This document shows, one piece after another, positions 51,326-60,569 of a DNA stretch of 64,000 bases (position 1 is the first letter of the stretch; the number at the start of each line of letters is the position of its first letter). The stretch is from Ga0077555 sp964500805 (lineage in GTDB: Bacteria; Pseudomonadota; Alphaproteobacteria; Rhizobiales; Hyphomicrobiaceae): the NCBI GenBank assembly GCA_964500805.1, contig CAZCQH010000012.1:50872-114871 (forward strand), given 5' to 3'. The translations under genes and the position numbers were made by a program. Below the pieces are notes generated by a model. The model did no database searches and was not told the origin of the DNA. It worked only from the letters and a program-made list of their open reading frames with translations.

Positions 51326-51914
51326 TACCCGCTCCGCAGGCAGCTCCGCGACCCTGCTGCTGTTGATCGCAAACGCGGCGCTCGCCGGCCTTGCCTGGCT
51401 GGCCCTCACCCAGGACGTGCCGACTACACCCGTGCCGCTGCAGGCCGACCAATCTCCCGCAGAGATCTCCAGACGTGTTGCAGCGTCGGCGCCAGTTGCA
51501 GCATCGCCTCCCTGGGCCGTTGCACCTCTTCCCGATGTGGCGAAGCTCAACCAGACACGAGAGCGGCCGCTCTTCCGCCCCGATCGCCGGCCTCCCAAGC
51601 CGGAGGCTGCAGCTCCGCCAGCAGCAGCTTCCGTTGACACCGCCACTCAACCCCAATCGGCTGAGGAACGCCTCGCGCTTCCGGGCGAGCTCAAGCTGGT
51701 TGGCATAATTGCGATGCCTGGGCGAAATCGGCGCGCCGTGTTCCGTCAGGACGCTCCCAGGACAAGCGTTTCACTCGAGGCCGGCGAGCGCATTGGCGAC
51801 TGGCGCATTGTCGAGATCCGCGCGGAAAGCGTCGTCGTCGAAGCCGGACGACAGCGCAAAATCTTGCAGCTTTACGAGCCGAGCGCAGCCTCAGCGGAAA
51901 GTCAGCGGCGCTAG
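51312..51914 (+). CDS. GspC/GspN-like type II secretion protein with HR domain
   Basis: The 200-residue bitopic protein has an N-terminal membrane helix (ATLLLLIANAALAGLAWLAL), an Ala/Pro-rich periplasmic linker (about 40-120) and a C-terminal domain LKLVGIIAMPGRNRRAVFRQ then SLEAGERIGDWRIVEIRAES, which has the layout of the GspC homology region that touches the secretin N0 domain. There is no PDZ or coiled-coil domain after it. It occupies the gspC/gspN position beside gspM and gspD. It could be annotated as gspN in Alphaproteobacteria; its likely job is to connect the inner-membrane platform to GspD. Confidence 0.78.
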   Translation: MARADTRSAGSSATLLLLIANAALAGLAWLALTQDVPTTPVPLQADQSPAEISRRVAASAPVAASPPWAVAPLPDVAKLNQTRERPLFRPDRRPPKPEAAAPPAAASVDTATQPQSAEERLALPGELKLVGIIAMPGRNRRAVFRQDAPRTSVSLEAGERIGDWRIVEIRAESVVVEAGRQRKILQLYEPSAASAESQRR

Positions 51915-52163
51915 CCACTCGGGCAAATTCCACGCCGCCAATGCATACATGCTTTTCCACATCCGGCTCTCACTGCTCACATCCCAGCACCCATCACGTA
52001 AGCGTGGTTTTTCGGACACTTATGTCGCTTGCTGCGGCTATTATCCACAGCGACACGCACTGCGTGGATGCTAGCCTGCCACTGTGTGGCTCTCTGGCCC
52101 CGAATCGTGGGACTCAACGGCTTGCGGAGTAAGCCAAGTCCGTTGGGTCGTCTAGGAGCAGTC

Positions 52164-54533
52164 ATGTCGTTTGGTGCGAGTGGAGGGAGGCTTGCGCTGC
52201 GTTGCGCGCGTTTGAGCGCTCTCTTTGCCGTGACTATGGCACTTGCGTCCTGTTCTCTGCCGACGCAGCAGCTTTCGTTCCCCGGCCCGCTGACCACCGG
52301 CGCACTCGACCGCCCGACAAGTAAGAAGCCCGGCGTTCCGCTCTCCAATCCAGCCGATCCGGAAACGCGCGAGCCACGCGTGCGCGAGGGCACCGATCAG
52401 TTCGCTGCTGAAACGCCCCGCGGCTCTGCCGAAGCAGGCGACGGCGCAGGTCGCGCCCGCACAACCGGCCAATCGCCAGGCGCCAGCCAGAGCAGCGACG
52501 GGATTACGCTGAACTTCTCCGGGGCCAGCATCCAGGAGGTCGCCCGCACCGTTCTCGGCGACGTGCTCGGGCTGAACTATACGGTGAGCGAAGAGCTGAA
52601 AGGCGCCATCACGATCAAGACCGCACGGCCCATCCCGCGCGGCGAGGTGCTAGCCACGGTCGAATCCGTGCTGAAGTCGGAAGGCGCCGCCATCGTGGTG
52701 GAGAACGGCATCCATAGGATCGTGCCACAGGCCGCTGCCGGCGCTGGTTCGTTGCGGCGGACAGCCACAAAAGGCGGCCAAGCTCCACGTGTCGGCATCG
52801 GGACCGAGGTCATCCCGCTCCGCCACGTCGTTCCCGACGACATGCAACGGCTGATCACCGCCATCGCTCCACAAGGGGCCAAGATCACCGCGGAGCCCGC
52901 CCGCAATCTGCTGATCGCCGTCGGAACTGCTGCGGAGGTGGCCTCGATCCGCGAAATGGTAGCGGTCTTCGACGTCGATTGGATGCGCGGTGCCTCATTC
53001 GGGCTCTACCCTGTCGACACCGATCCAGAAGCCATAGCCCTAGAGCTCGACACCATTTTCGCCAACGACCGCTCGAGCCCGACCAAGGGAATGGTGCGGT
53101 TCATCCCGAACAAGCGTCTCAAATCGATACTCATCATTTCGTCGCGCGCTGAATACCTGCGCAAAGCCGAGGGTTGGCTGAAGCGGGTCGATCTCGTGGG
53201 CCAAGAGAGCGAGAAGCAGGTCCACGTCTACCGCGTGCAACATCGCCCGGCGACCGAGCTCGCGGTGCTGCTGCAGCGCGTCTACGGCCAGCAACAGGCG
53301 GCCCGACAGCAAGGTCGAGCAGACCTCCCCCCCAGCGTCACGGCGACGACGACGCTCTCGTCTGATGTGACGCCTTCCACGGACGGCGTCCGTCCCATCG
53401 GGGCGCCCATCGGCGTCAGCGCCGTTGCCGTTCAGCCGGTCCCATCGATTGTTACACCCGGCGCCCTGGTGCAACCCGGCGTTCAAATGGCTCCCGCAGC
53501 TCAGAGTCCTGTCCCGCCGAACGGGACTGCGCCACTGCCAGTCGACCTGGCGCCGGTGCCAGCACCAACAACCGGCGCCAGCCGAACCTCGGTACCGGAT
53601 GACCGCACTGCGGGCATCGAGGTAACTGCGGACGAGGCCAACAACTCTCTGATCGTCACGGCGACGGTTCGCGAGTTCAAGCGCGTGCGCCAGATTCTGT
53701 CACGAATCGATATCGCACCCGCCCAGCTGCTGCTCGAGGCGACGATCGCCGAGGTGACTCTCAACGATCGCCTGCAGTTCGGACTGCGCTGGTTCTTCGA
53801 GCGAGGCCAAAGCCGGGTCACGCTGACCGATGCGGCTGCCGGTGTGGTCGCGTCGCGGCTGCCGGGATTCAGCTATTTTCTCAACACGCCCAACGTGCAG
53901 GTTGCGCTCAACGCGCTGAGCGACGTTACCGACGTCAACATCGTCTCATCGCCGTCGCTGATGGTCATCGACAACAAGAAGGCGCAGCTGCAAATCGGCG
54001 ACGAGGTGCCGATTGCGACTCAGTCGGCGGTCGGCGTCCTGGCGCCCGGCGCACCGATCGTGAACTCCATCAATTTCCGCAACACCGGCGTCATTCTGAA
54101 CATCACGCCTCAGATCAGCGACGATGGCCGCATCGTGCTCGACATCGAGCAGGAGGTTTCGGACGTCGTGCCCACAACGTCCTCCAATATCGACTCGCCA
54201 ACCATCCAGCAACGGCGCATCAAGACCAAGGTGGCCGTCGGCAACGGCGAGGCCATCGTGCTCGCCGGTTTCATGCAGGATCGCGCGCAGCGCGGGCGGC
54301 AACAGGTGCCGGTTCTCGGCAACATTCCGGTCGTCGGCAATCTCTTCAAGGACAAGAACGACCAGATCCGGCGCACCGAGCTGCTGATCGCGATCACGCC
54401 GCACATCGTCAAAGATGCGCACCAAATCCGCAGCATCGCTGCCGAGTTCCGCGACCGCATGAACTTCACGACGCGTCCGCAGCGGACGGCGCCCCCCGAT
54501 CGCCGCGAGAACGTCGATCGCGTGGTGCGATAA
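52164..54533 (+). CDS. gspD: Type II secretion secretin GspD (lipoprotein form)
   Basis: The 789-residue outer-membrane channel subunit has a signal peptide ending in a lipobox, LASC with Cys30, so it should be lipidated and may not need a pilotin. N0 lies at about 105-180 (ITLNFSGASIQEVARTVL), then N1-N3 repeats (EVIPLRHVVPDDMQRLITAI; VHVYRVQHRPATELAVLLQRVY), a Pro/Val/Thr-rich insert of about 90 residues (420-510), and the secretin core with GDEVPIATQS and VLNITPQISDDGRIVLDIEQ, ending NLFKDKNDQIRRTELLIAIT. ATG 52164 has AGGAG 5 bases upstream. It is the last gene of the gspL-M-N/C-D run and converges on the LuxR regulator gene. Confidence 0.95.
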   Translation: MSFGASGGRLALRCARLSALFAVTMALASCSLPTQQLSFPGPLTTGALDRPTSKKPGVPLSNPADPETREPRVREGTDQFAAETPRGSAEAGDGAGRARTTGQSPGASQSSDGITLNFSGASIQEVARTVLGDVLGLNYTVSEELKGAITIKTARPIPRGEVLATVESVLKSEGAAIVVENGIHRIVPQAAAGAGSLRRTATKGGQAPRVGIGTEVIPLRHVVPDDMQRLITAIAPQGAKITAEPARNLLIAVGTAAEVASIREMVAVFDVDWMRGASFGLYPVDTDPEAIALELDTIFANDRSSPTKGMVRFIPNKRLKSILIISSRAEYLRKAEGWLKRVDLVGQESEKQVHVYRVQHRPATELAVLLQRVYGQQQAARQQGRADLPPSVTATTTLSSDVTPSTDGVRPIGAPIGVSAVAVQPVPSIVTPGALVQPGVQMAPAAQSPVPPNGTAPLPVDLAPVPAPTTGASRTSVPDDRTAGIEVTADEANNSLIVTATVREFKRVRQILSRIDIAPAQLLLEATIAEVTLNDRLQFGLRWFFERGQSRVTLTDAAAGVVASRLPGFSYFLNTPNVQVALNALSDVTDVNIVSSPSLMVIDNKKAQLQIGDEVPIATQSAVGVLAPGAPIVNSINFRNTGVILNITPQISDDGRIVLDIEQEVSDVVPTTSSNIDSPTIQQRRIKTKVAVGNGEAIVLAGFMQDRAQRGRQQVPVLGNIPVVGNLFKDKNDQIRRTELLIAITPHIVKDAHQIRSIAAEFRDRMNFTTRPQRTAPPDRRENVDRVVR

Positions 54534-54563
54534 ATTGGAACGGTGGAATGCAGCGCTCTTTGC

Positions 54564-55235
54564 TCAGAGCCAGCGGGCCGCCTCGGGCTCGCTCTTCTTC
54601 AGATTTTGCGACAGCACAACGGCTTCCGTGCGATTGCGTACGCAGAGCTTCTGCAATACCCGGCCCATGTAGTGCTTCACTGTTTTCTCGGTGATGTCGA
54701 GCTTGCGCGCGATCTCTTTGTTGGTCTGGCCTTCCGACAGCTCCTTCAGGATCTGCCGCTCGCGCGACGTCAGCGAATGCAGGCGATCGACGACAGGCGG
54801 TTGATTGTCCTTCGGCTTTTGCGATGCCGTCACCAACAGCCGCGTCGCGAGTTGCGGCATGATGTAGGTCTCTCCTGCAAGTATGACTCGCAGTGTCTGG
54901 ACGAGAGCGCCGGGCTCGATGCCCTTCAGCATGTAGGCTGCTGCGCCTGCTTGCAGCGCCGCCGTCACATCTTCATGCCGCTCCGACAACGTCAGGAACA
55001 GCACGCGTGTGCGCGGGCTCTTGCGTAGGATTTGCTGTGCAATGTTGATGCCGCCGCCTGCGAGCTGCACGTCCATGATCACCATGTCGGGCTCTTCGAC
55101 GGAAACGATGCGCAATGCGTCTGCTGCGGTGGCCGCGGTGGCCACGACAAGGAACTCAGGTTCCCGCATCAACACATGTTCGATACCAACTCGGTAGAGC
55201 GGCTGCTCATCAACAATGACTATGCGTACTGGCAC
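54564..55235 (-). CDS. NarL/FixJ-type response regulator (orphan)
   Basis: The 223-residue protein has an N-terminal receiver domain (VRIVIVDEQPLYRVGIEHVL; phospho-acceptor Asp in DMVIMDVQLAGG near 55; conserved Lys in AAYMLKGIEPG) and a C-terminal LuxR HTH (LTSRERQILKELSEGQTNKEIARKLDIT, cited as about 157-184). The acidic pocket pair is D-E in VDEQ. GTG 55235 was chosen because GGCGGAG lies 7 bases upstream and it gives a normal receiver start. No histidine kinase gene is next to it. It lies between the gspD gene and the T1SS operon, either of which it might control. Confidence 0.9.
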   Translation of the reverse strand: MPVRIVIVDEQPLYRVGIEHVLMREPEFLVVATAATAADALRIVSVEEPDMVIMDVQLAGGGINIAQQILRKSPRTRVLFLTLSERHEDVTAALQAGAAAYMLKGIEPGALVQTLRVILAGETYIMPQLATRLLVTASQKPKDNQPPVVDRLHSLTSRERQILKELSEGQTNKEIARKLDITEKTVKHYMGRVLQKLCVRNRTEAVVLSQNLKKSEPEAARWL

Positions 55236-56131
55236 AAAAAAACTCCGCCTGAAACGGCCGCGGCTGGTGCTCACAATGAAGCAATCGCCATGCCAGGGCT
55301 CCAAAGTACAATCAATTCTTGGAAAATTTGTCGGACTTTCCAAGTGCCCGCAATCAAAATGCAGTTTTTTTCTGCCGACGTTGCTCGGCGATCACCGCGC
55401 GCGCCGTTTACCATGAGGCTACCGGCTTGTCGGTCAGATGTCCATGCGCACAAGCTGGAAACAGACTTACTCGATTTCAACGTAACGCCTCGAGCGATCG
55501 GATTGCGTTGTCAAGCGACGCAGCCCGAGCGCCGAATGCCGGTGCGGAGGTCGCACCGCAACTCGCCGAGGAAATGCCTAGTGCTTCATCCCCCGAGCGC
55601 GGGGGTCCATACGTCCAAGCTCGGAACGCAACGTCGTGCCTGTGCCGGATTGATCCGATCGCCGCCGGGAAACTCATTGCTCCAGGAGGAAACGATAGCT
55701 CGATCAGCCACACGCGATCAGACCAAAGTCCGATGCGAGAGTCAGACTTCAGTCGGATGCGTACCACAATCTTCGTGCCCTAGCCCGCTCACGACCAAGG
55801 CCTATACTGCGTCTTCGGATCATCGATGACGGCAAAAGTTGTCAGTGGTCACCCTACTGCGCAAACCGAATTGACGGTTGTCAATGGGAACACGATCGAA
55901 GGAGCCGAGAGGCGCCCTCCCAACGAACTATCGACAGCGATCATCGTCGACTGTGATGAGCTCAACACGCCATCGATAGGATTAACGGCTGAAGCAACTG
56001 TTGTTCTTGCACGACCCTTGCATTGGGGCCGTGCATGGCTAGACTAAGAAAATACTACCGGAGATCCGAGTTAGGGTCTTCCATGCTACGGGCGGGGCGC
56101 TTCGGCGCTGTGGCGGTGTGGATGTATTGTC
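55236..56131. other. 896-bp gene-poor region before the T1SS operon
   Basis: No supportable gene is seen. A 73-codon open frame at 55826-56047 lacks a good ribosome site and family resemblance. Two inverted repeats are present: TTGAC-GGTT-GTCAA (55871-55884), operator-like and overlapping a TTGACG -35-like hexamer, and TGCACGACCC/GGGCCGTGCA (56008-56017/56026-56035), one mismatch, 8-base loop. AT-rich patches near 55310-55380 and 56040-56060 are candidate promoters for the regulator and the secretion operon. Confidence 0.6.
55871..55884. promoter_or_regulatory. Operator-like inverted repeat upstream of the T1SS operon
   Basis: TTGAC (55871-55875) and GTCAA (55880-55884) flank GGTT. It lies about 250 bp before the ABC gene start and overlaps a possible -35 hexamer TTGACG. 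It is a candidate binding site for the adjacent LuxR-type regulator, on position alone. Confidence 0.4.
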
Positions 56132-57874
56132 ATGCGTAAAATTGCGCGTTCTGCGGGGAAGAAGCGTACCCCCTTTTCGGAACTTGCTTTTCTGAAACCC
56201 TTGGTCGGGTTTCTCTTCGTTGTTTCCGGTGTGGTGAGCATCCTGGCGCTCACCGGCTCCTTCTACATGCTCCAGATCTATGACCGAGCGCTGACCAGCC
56301 AGAGCCTGCCGACACTCGTTGGTCTCTCGTTGCTCGCGGTCGGTCTTTATCTCATTCAGGGCAGCTTGGACGTCATCCGGTCCCAGATTCTCGTGCGTGT
56401 CGGTGCCAAACTGGATCAGCAGCTGGCACCTCAGGCACATCGCGTAACCGTTGACATGCCGCGTTTCGGCTTCTCGACGACAGAAGCTGCGGAGCGCGGC
56501 CGGGACGTCGACACGCTGCGTGGATTTCTAGGCGGACAAGGGCCGGTCGCGCTTTTTGATTTGCCGTGGATGCCGCTCTATATCGGTTTCGTCTACCTGC
56601 TGCATCCTTGGCTCGGAATCTTGACCATCGGTGGCGCTCTCATCCTTACGATGCTGACGCTGCTCACCGAGTACCTGATGAAGAAGCGCGGCGCAGAGGC
56701 GCAGAAGGCTGCCGTCGCTCGTGCCTCCATCGTCGAAGCGCACGCACGCAACGCCGAGGTCATCCGGGCGCTCGGCATGACGGGACGCGCCATGCAGCGC
56801 TTCGACAAGGCCAACCGCGAGCACCTCGATCTTCAGACCAAGAACAACGGCGTGACCGGCACGTTCGGTGGTCTCTCGAAGGTGCTGCGGATGATTCTGC
56901 AGTCTGCCGTGCTTGGCCTCGGCGCCTATCTCGTGATCAAGGGCGAGCTGTCGGCCGGCGCGATCATCGCCGCGTCCGTTGCCTCGGGCCGCGCTCTCGC
57001 ACCCGTCGACATGGCGATCGCACAATGGAAGGGCTTCGTCGCTGCCCGCCGCAGCTACGCGCGCCTTTCCGAGACATTGACTGCCCTAGACCAGGCCAAG
57101 CCGCCGGTCACGCTGCCGCCTCCGACCAGCGACCTCAAGATCGAGAAGATCACAATTGCGGCACCGGGCACCGGCATGGTGGTGCTGAGCGATGTCGGAT
57201 TCGAGGTGAAAGCCGGCTCCGCGGTCGGCATCATCGGCCCGAGTGGCGGGGGCAAGTCCTCGCTGGCGCGCGGCATCACGGGCGTTTGGCCGACACTGCG
57301 CGGCAGCGTCCGGCTCGACGACGCGGACATCGAGCAGTGGTCGCCCGACATCATCGGCCGCTCGATGGGATACCTACCGCAGGACGTCGCGCTGCTCGAT
57401 GCGAGCGTCGCCGACAACATCTGCCGCCTCGATCCCGACGCCAAGGAGGAGGCGATCATCGAAGCTGCCAAGGCCGCCGGCGTGCATGAGATGATCGTGC
57501 GGCTGCCCAATGGTTACGAGACGGAGCTTGGACCGAACGGGACGGCCTTGTCGGCCGGTCAGCGGCAGCGCATCGCGCTTGCCCGCGCGCTCTACGGCAA
57601 TCCGTTTCTGGTCGTTCTCGACGAGCCGAATTCAAACCTCGATGCCGAGGGAGAAGCGGCCCTGGCTCAGGCCATTACCAGCGTACGCCGGCGCAATGGC
57701 ATCTGCATCGTCATCGCGCATCGTCCCAGCGCGCTCACGGCTTGCGATCTGGTTGGCATCATTCAGGGTGGACGACTTTCGGCATTTGGCCCGAAGGACG
57801 AGATCTTTGCACAGCAGCTCAAACCGCAGCCGGTTCAACAGCCCGAGAAGAAGGCAAACCGGCCAGCAGCCTGA
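56132..57874 (+). CDS. Type I secretion ABC transporter (PrtD/AprD-type)
   Basis: The 580-residue inner-membrane ABC half-transporter has an ABC transmembrane domain (about 30-310, six helices; FYMLQIYDRALTSQSLPTLV is the conserved PrtD start) and a nucleotide-binding domain with Walker A GPSGGGKSS at 369-377, signature LSAGQRQR, Walker B FLVVLDEPNSNLD and the H-loop IVIAHRPSAL. It lacks the N-terminal C39-like domain of HlyB, as in exporters of RTX proteases and adhesins. The RTX gene begins 20 bp later and HlyD follows, so the cargo is evident. The usual TolC partner is not in the window. Confidence 0.95.
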   Translation: MRKIARSAGKKRTPFSELAFLKPLVGFLFVVSGVVSILALTGSFYMLQIYDRALTSQSLPTLVGLSLLAVGLYLIQGSLDVIRSQILVRVGAKLDQQLAPQAHRVTVDMPRFGFSTTEAAERGRDVDTLRGFLGGQGPVALFDLPWMPLYIGFVYLLHPWLGILTIGGALILTMLTLLTEYLMKKRGAEAQKAAVARASIVEAHARNAEVIRALGMTGRAMQRFDKANREHLDLQTKNNGVTGTFGGLSKVLRMILQSAVLGLGAYLVIKGELSAGAIIAASVASGRALAPVDMAIAQWKGFVAARRSYARLSETLTALDQAKPPVTLPPPTSDLKIEKITIAAPGTGMVVLSDVGFEVKAGSAVGIIGPSGGGKSSLARGITGVWPTLRGSVRLDDADIEQWSPDIIGRSMGYLPQDVALLDASVADNICRLDPDAKEEAIIEAAKAAGVHEMIVRLPNGYETELGPNGTALSAGQRQRIALARALYGNPFLVVLDEPNSNLDAEGEAALAQAITSVRRRNGICIVIAHRPSALTACDLVGIIQGGRLSAFGPKDEIFAQQLKPQPVQQPEKKANRPAA

Positions 57875-57894
57875 TTTCGTAGCGGAGGTGTTTT

Positions 57895-60537
57895 ATGTTG
57901 CAGGTTCATGACAAAGAACTTTTCCACGATGACGGCACTCCCCGCCGCAAGTACGAGATCGAGACTACGGCGGATCCGCGCATCGTCTTTCGCGCTTCGA
58001 TCGCGGTCGCGGTCACGAGCTCGGTCATTTTTCTGAAAAATGTTCTGTTTGGTTCGGGCAACGCCCGGTTATTTGATCATTCGATGGCGGAGCCTTTTGA
58101 GACACCGCCTCATCGCGCGATCGACGACGACGTTTTCATCCCGCCCGGAACATCGCATCACAATCAACCGGACGACGAGGATGAAGGCAAGAAGCCCGAC
58201 GAACTCGACCATGAACACGTCAAGTTCAAGCTGCAATACTCTTCGTCCATCATGGACGTCGGTATTTTTGGCAAGCCCCTGACGCTGCCGAAAAAGGCCA
58301 ACGACAACGTGCCGCTTTACAGCGCTCCTGCCGGAGCAGCGGCCCAGTTCCCATTCTTCGAGACGCCTTTGATGCTCGCGGGCCATGTTGCCGGCGGTGA
58401 TGGGAACGGCGCTTCCGGCACCTCATCGAGCCCACCACCTGGCACGGTCGTCGGCGACAACGACGACATCGATGACCCCGTACGAAACGCAAACCGCCGC
58501 CCGTACTCGACGGGAATGGTCTCGCTCGGCACGCTGGTCATGAACAGTGCCATTCTGCTGACCGTCACGGATCTGCTGAAAAAGGTCATCGATCCCGATG
58601 GCGACAAGCTTCGCATTGCTGATCTGTCCGCCTCGTCGGGCACGCTGAAGTTGAACAGCGACGGCGTCTGGGCGTTCACGCCCGACACCAACGACACGAC
58701 AGACGTCAAATTCACCTATCGCGTCACCGATGGGCAGTACGACGTCCTGCAGACGGCCTTCCTCGATCTCGTGCAGCCGGACACCATGAAAGGCACCGAG
58801 CGCGACGACGAGATCATCGGCACGCCCCAAGCCGACGTGATCGATGCGCTCGGGGGCAACGACGTGATCGTCGGTCGTGAAGGTGACGACGTCATCTTGG
58901 GCGGCGATGGCGACGACCGGATTCTGGCTGGAGACGGCAATGACGTGGTCTACGCCGGCGCGGGCAATGATTTTGTGCTCGCGGGCGCGGGCGACGATAC
59001 CGTCTACGGCGGTGCTGGCGACGACGTGATCTTTGGCGAGGACGGCCGCGATACGCTCTTCGGCGATGCCGGCAACGACTGGCTCGATGGCGGAGCCGGA
59101 AACGACGTGCTCGATGGTGGCGAGGGCAATGACCGCATCGACGGCGGGGCAGACAACGACATCATCCGCGGCGGGGCAGGCAACGATGCCATCGACGATG
59201 GCATCGGAGACGATTACGTCGAGGCCGGCGACGACGACGATGAGATCCAGGCGGTTCACCTCGATCAGCCTGCAACCTCGTCTTCCGAGGACACGGATGG
59301 CTTGTCCGCCGACCCAGCGAACATCGCCACGCCCGCAAGCTCGCATTCGCAGGACACGGAAGGCTCGCTCACCAACCCGGCGGATATCGAGACGTCTGCA
59401 ACCTCTCAGTCACAAGACACGGACGAGGCGCCCAGCCCGCTAACGCTCGTTGATGAGCCGGGTCCGGACACGACGCAAACCACGGTCGGCTCGCCCGCCG
59501 GCCCGACGCTCCTTAATGCGGCCGAAACGTCGACCATACAAACGACCATTGGATCGTCGACCAGCCCGGGGCTGCTGACCGCGACCATAACGGACAACGA
59601 CGTCTACGACGGCAGCGCCGGCAATGACACCTATAATGCCAGCAAGGCGAAACAAGCCGTTTCTGTTGATTTGACGGCTGGGACGGCCAGCGGCAGCGAG
59701 GTCGGCCAAGACACCCTTATCAGCATCGAGAACGTCAGCACCGGAGCCGGCAACGACGATGTCGTCGGCAGCTCGGAGAGCAATGTCATCAAGACAGGTG
59801 CCGGCGACGACGAGGTCGACGCCAGGGATGGCGACGACACTGTCGAGCTCGGCAAAGGCAACGACACCTACGTTGCGCACGATGACGATGGCGATGACCA
59901 CGTCGACGGCGGCGCCGGATCCGGCGATACACTCGATTATTCCGCGACGACGACCGCGAAGATCTTCGATCTCGACCAGGGCACGGTTACAGACAGCGAC
60001 AACTCAGGCTCGGGCAGCTCAGGATCGGGGAGCTCCGGTTCCGGGAATTCGGGCTCGGGAAGCTCGGGCTCCGGCAGCGGCGAGACCGATATCGTCACGG
60101 GCTTCGAGTACGTCAAAGGTGGCTCAGGCAATGACACCTTCATTGCGAGCGACGATGTCAACGAGTTCTGGGGCGGCGACGGCGACGACCTGTTTGTGTT
60201 CGTCTCCGCCGATCGAATCGGCAGCGGACGCGGCGGCCGCGACAAGATTCTCGACTTCGATGTGGGCGACCGGATCGATTTCGACGAGATCGCCAAGGAG
60301 ATCGAAGAGACGACCGGCCAGGACTTCAGGTTCGTCCTGCTGAGCGGCGGCGCACAGTTTTCTCGCCCTGGCGAGTTGCGTCTCGACTACGAGGATTTCG
60401 AGGAGTCGCGCGTTGTCGTACTCGACGGCAACCTGGACTGGGACAACAATTCGGAGTTCCAGCTCGAGTTCACAGGCGATCTCGAAACACTCGATAAGCT
60501 GCTCGCGGATATCTTCGGCCGCGATGCGACGACCTGA
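57895..60537 (+). CDS. RTX calcium-binding protein secreted by the T1SS
   Basis: The 880-residue acidic protein contains a basic N-terminus with a hydrophobic stretch (VFRASIAVAVTSSVIFLKNV, 31-50), an unassigned region (about 55-200), a cadherin/VCBS-like beta domain (about 205-292), and about 15 consecutive GGxGxDxUx RTX nonapeptides (318-450). Three Ser/Asp/Thr tandem repeats (461-513) and a pair of TTxGSxxxPxLLxA repeats (528-563) follow. A second RTX block with DLTAGTASGSEVGQDTLIS (570-680), a Gly-Ser linker (703-729) and a C-terminal block with LDFDVGDRIDFDEI, ending in a DADIF-like secretion signal (LLADIFGRDATT), complete it. RTX repeats fold on calcium outside the cell. No protease, lipase or lectin domain is seen. 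A biofilm or S-layer-like role is possible. Confidence 0.93.
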   Translation: MLQVHDKELFHDDGTPRRKYEIETTADPRIVFRASIAVAVTSSVIFLKNVLFGSGNARLFDHSMAEPFETPPHRAIDDDVFIPPGTSHHNQPDDEDEGKKPDELDHEHVKFKLQYSSSIMDVGIFGKPLTLPKKANDNVPLYSAPAGAAAQFPFFETPLMLAGHVAGGDGNGASGTSSSPPPGTVVGDNDDIDDPVRNANRRPYSTGMVSLGTLVMNSAILLTVTDLLKKVIDPDGDKLRIADLSASSGTLKLNSDGVWAFTPDTNDTTDVKFTYRVTDGQYDVLQTAFLDLVQPDTMKGTERDDEIIGTPQADVIDALGGNDVIVGREGDDVILGGDGDDRILAGDGNDVVYAGAGNDFVLAGAGDDTVYGGAGDDVIFGEDGRDTLFGDAGNDWLDGGAGNDVLDGGEGNDRIDGGADNDIIRGGAGNDAIDDGIGDDYVEAGDDDDEIQAVHLDQPATSSSEDTDGLSADPANIATPASSHSQDTEGSLTNPADIETSATSQSQDTDEAPSPLTLVDEPGPDTTQTTVGSPAGPTLLNAAETSTIQTTIGSSTSPGLLTATITDNDVYDGSAGNDTYNASKAKQAVSVDLTAGTASGSEVGQDTLISIENVSTGAGNDDVVGSSESNVIKTGAGDDEVDARDGDDTVELGKGNDTYVAHDDDGDDHVDGGAGSGDTLDYSATTTAKIFDLDQGTVTDSDNSGSGSSGSGSSGSGNSGSGSSGSGSGETDIVTGFEYVKGGSGNDTFIASDDVNEFWGGDGDDLFVFVSADRIGSGRGGRDKILDFDVGDRIDFDEIAKEIEETTGQDFRFVLLSGGAQFSRPGELRLDYEDFEESRVVVLDGNLDWDNNSEFQLEFTGDLETLDKLLADIFGRDATT
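59275..59433 (+). repeat. Intragenic tandem repeats in the RTX gene (acidic Ser/Thr type)
   Basis: Three imperfect copies of a unit of about 57-60 bases encode residues 461-513, with cores SSEDTDG, HSQDTEG and QSQDTDE and the downstream NPADIET/DPANIAT match. In-frame repeats of this size can expand or contract and change surface length. Confidence 0.75.
60001..60081 (+). repeat. Gly-Ser linker repeats in the RTX gene
   Basis: About five copies of a 15-base unit (GGCTCGGGCAGCTCA-like) encode NSGSGSSGSGSSGSG..., residues 703-729, a flexible spacer between the second and third RTX blocks. Copies differ mainly at third positions, which argues for old duplication with drift rather than recent expansion. 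Confidence 0.8.
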
Positions 60538-60569
60538 TTGATGCCGTATAAAGTGTGCGAGTACTCCCG

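Noticed and set aside
55032..55829. A 265-codon plus-strand frame overlapping the LuxR regulator antisense and extending into the gap
   Set aside because: The part over the regulator is a shadow, and the rest shows no domain and no ribosome site.
55826..56047. A 73-codon plus-strand frame just before the T1SS ABC gene
   Set aside because: No good Shine-Dalgarno and no family resemblance. It could be real, but the evidence is too thin to list as a gene.
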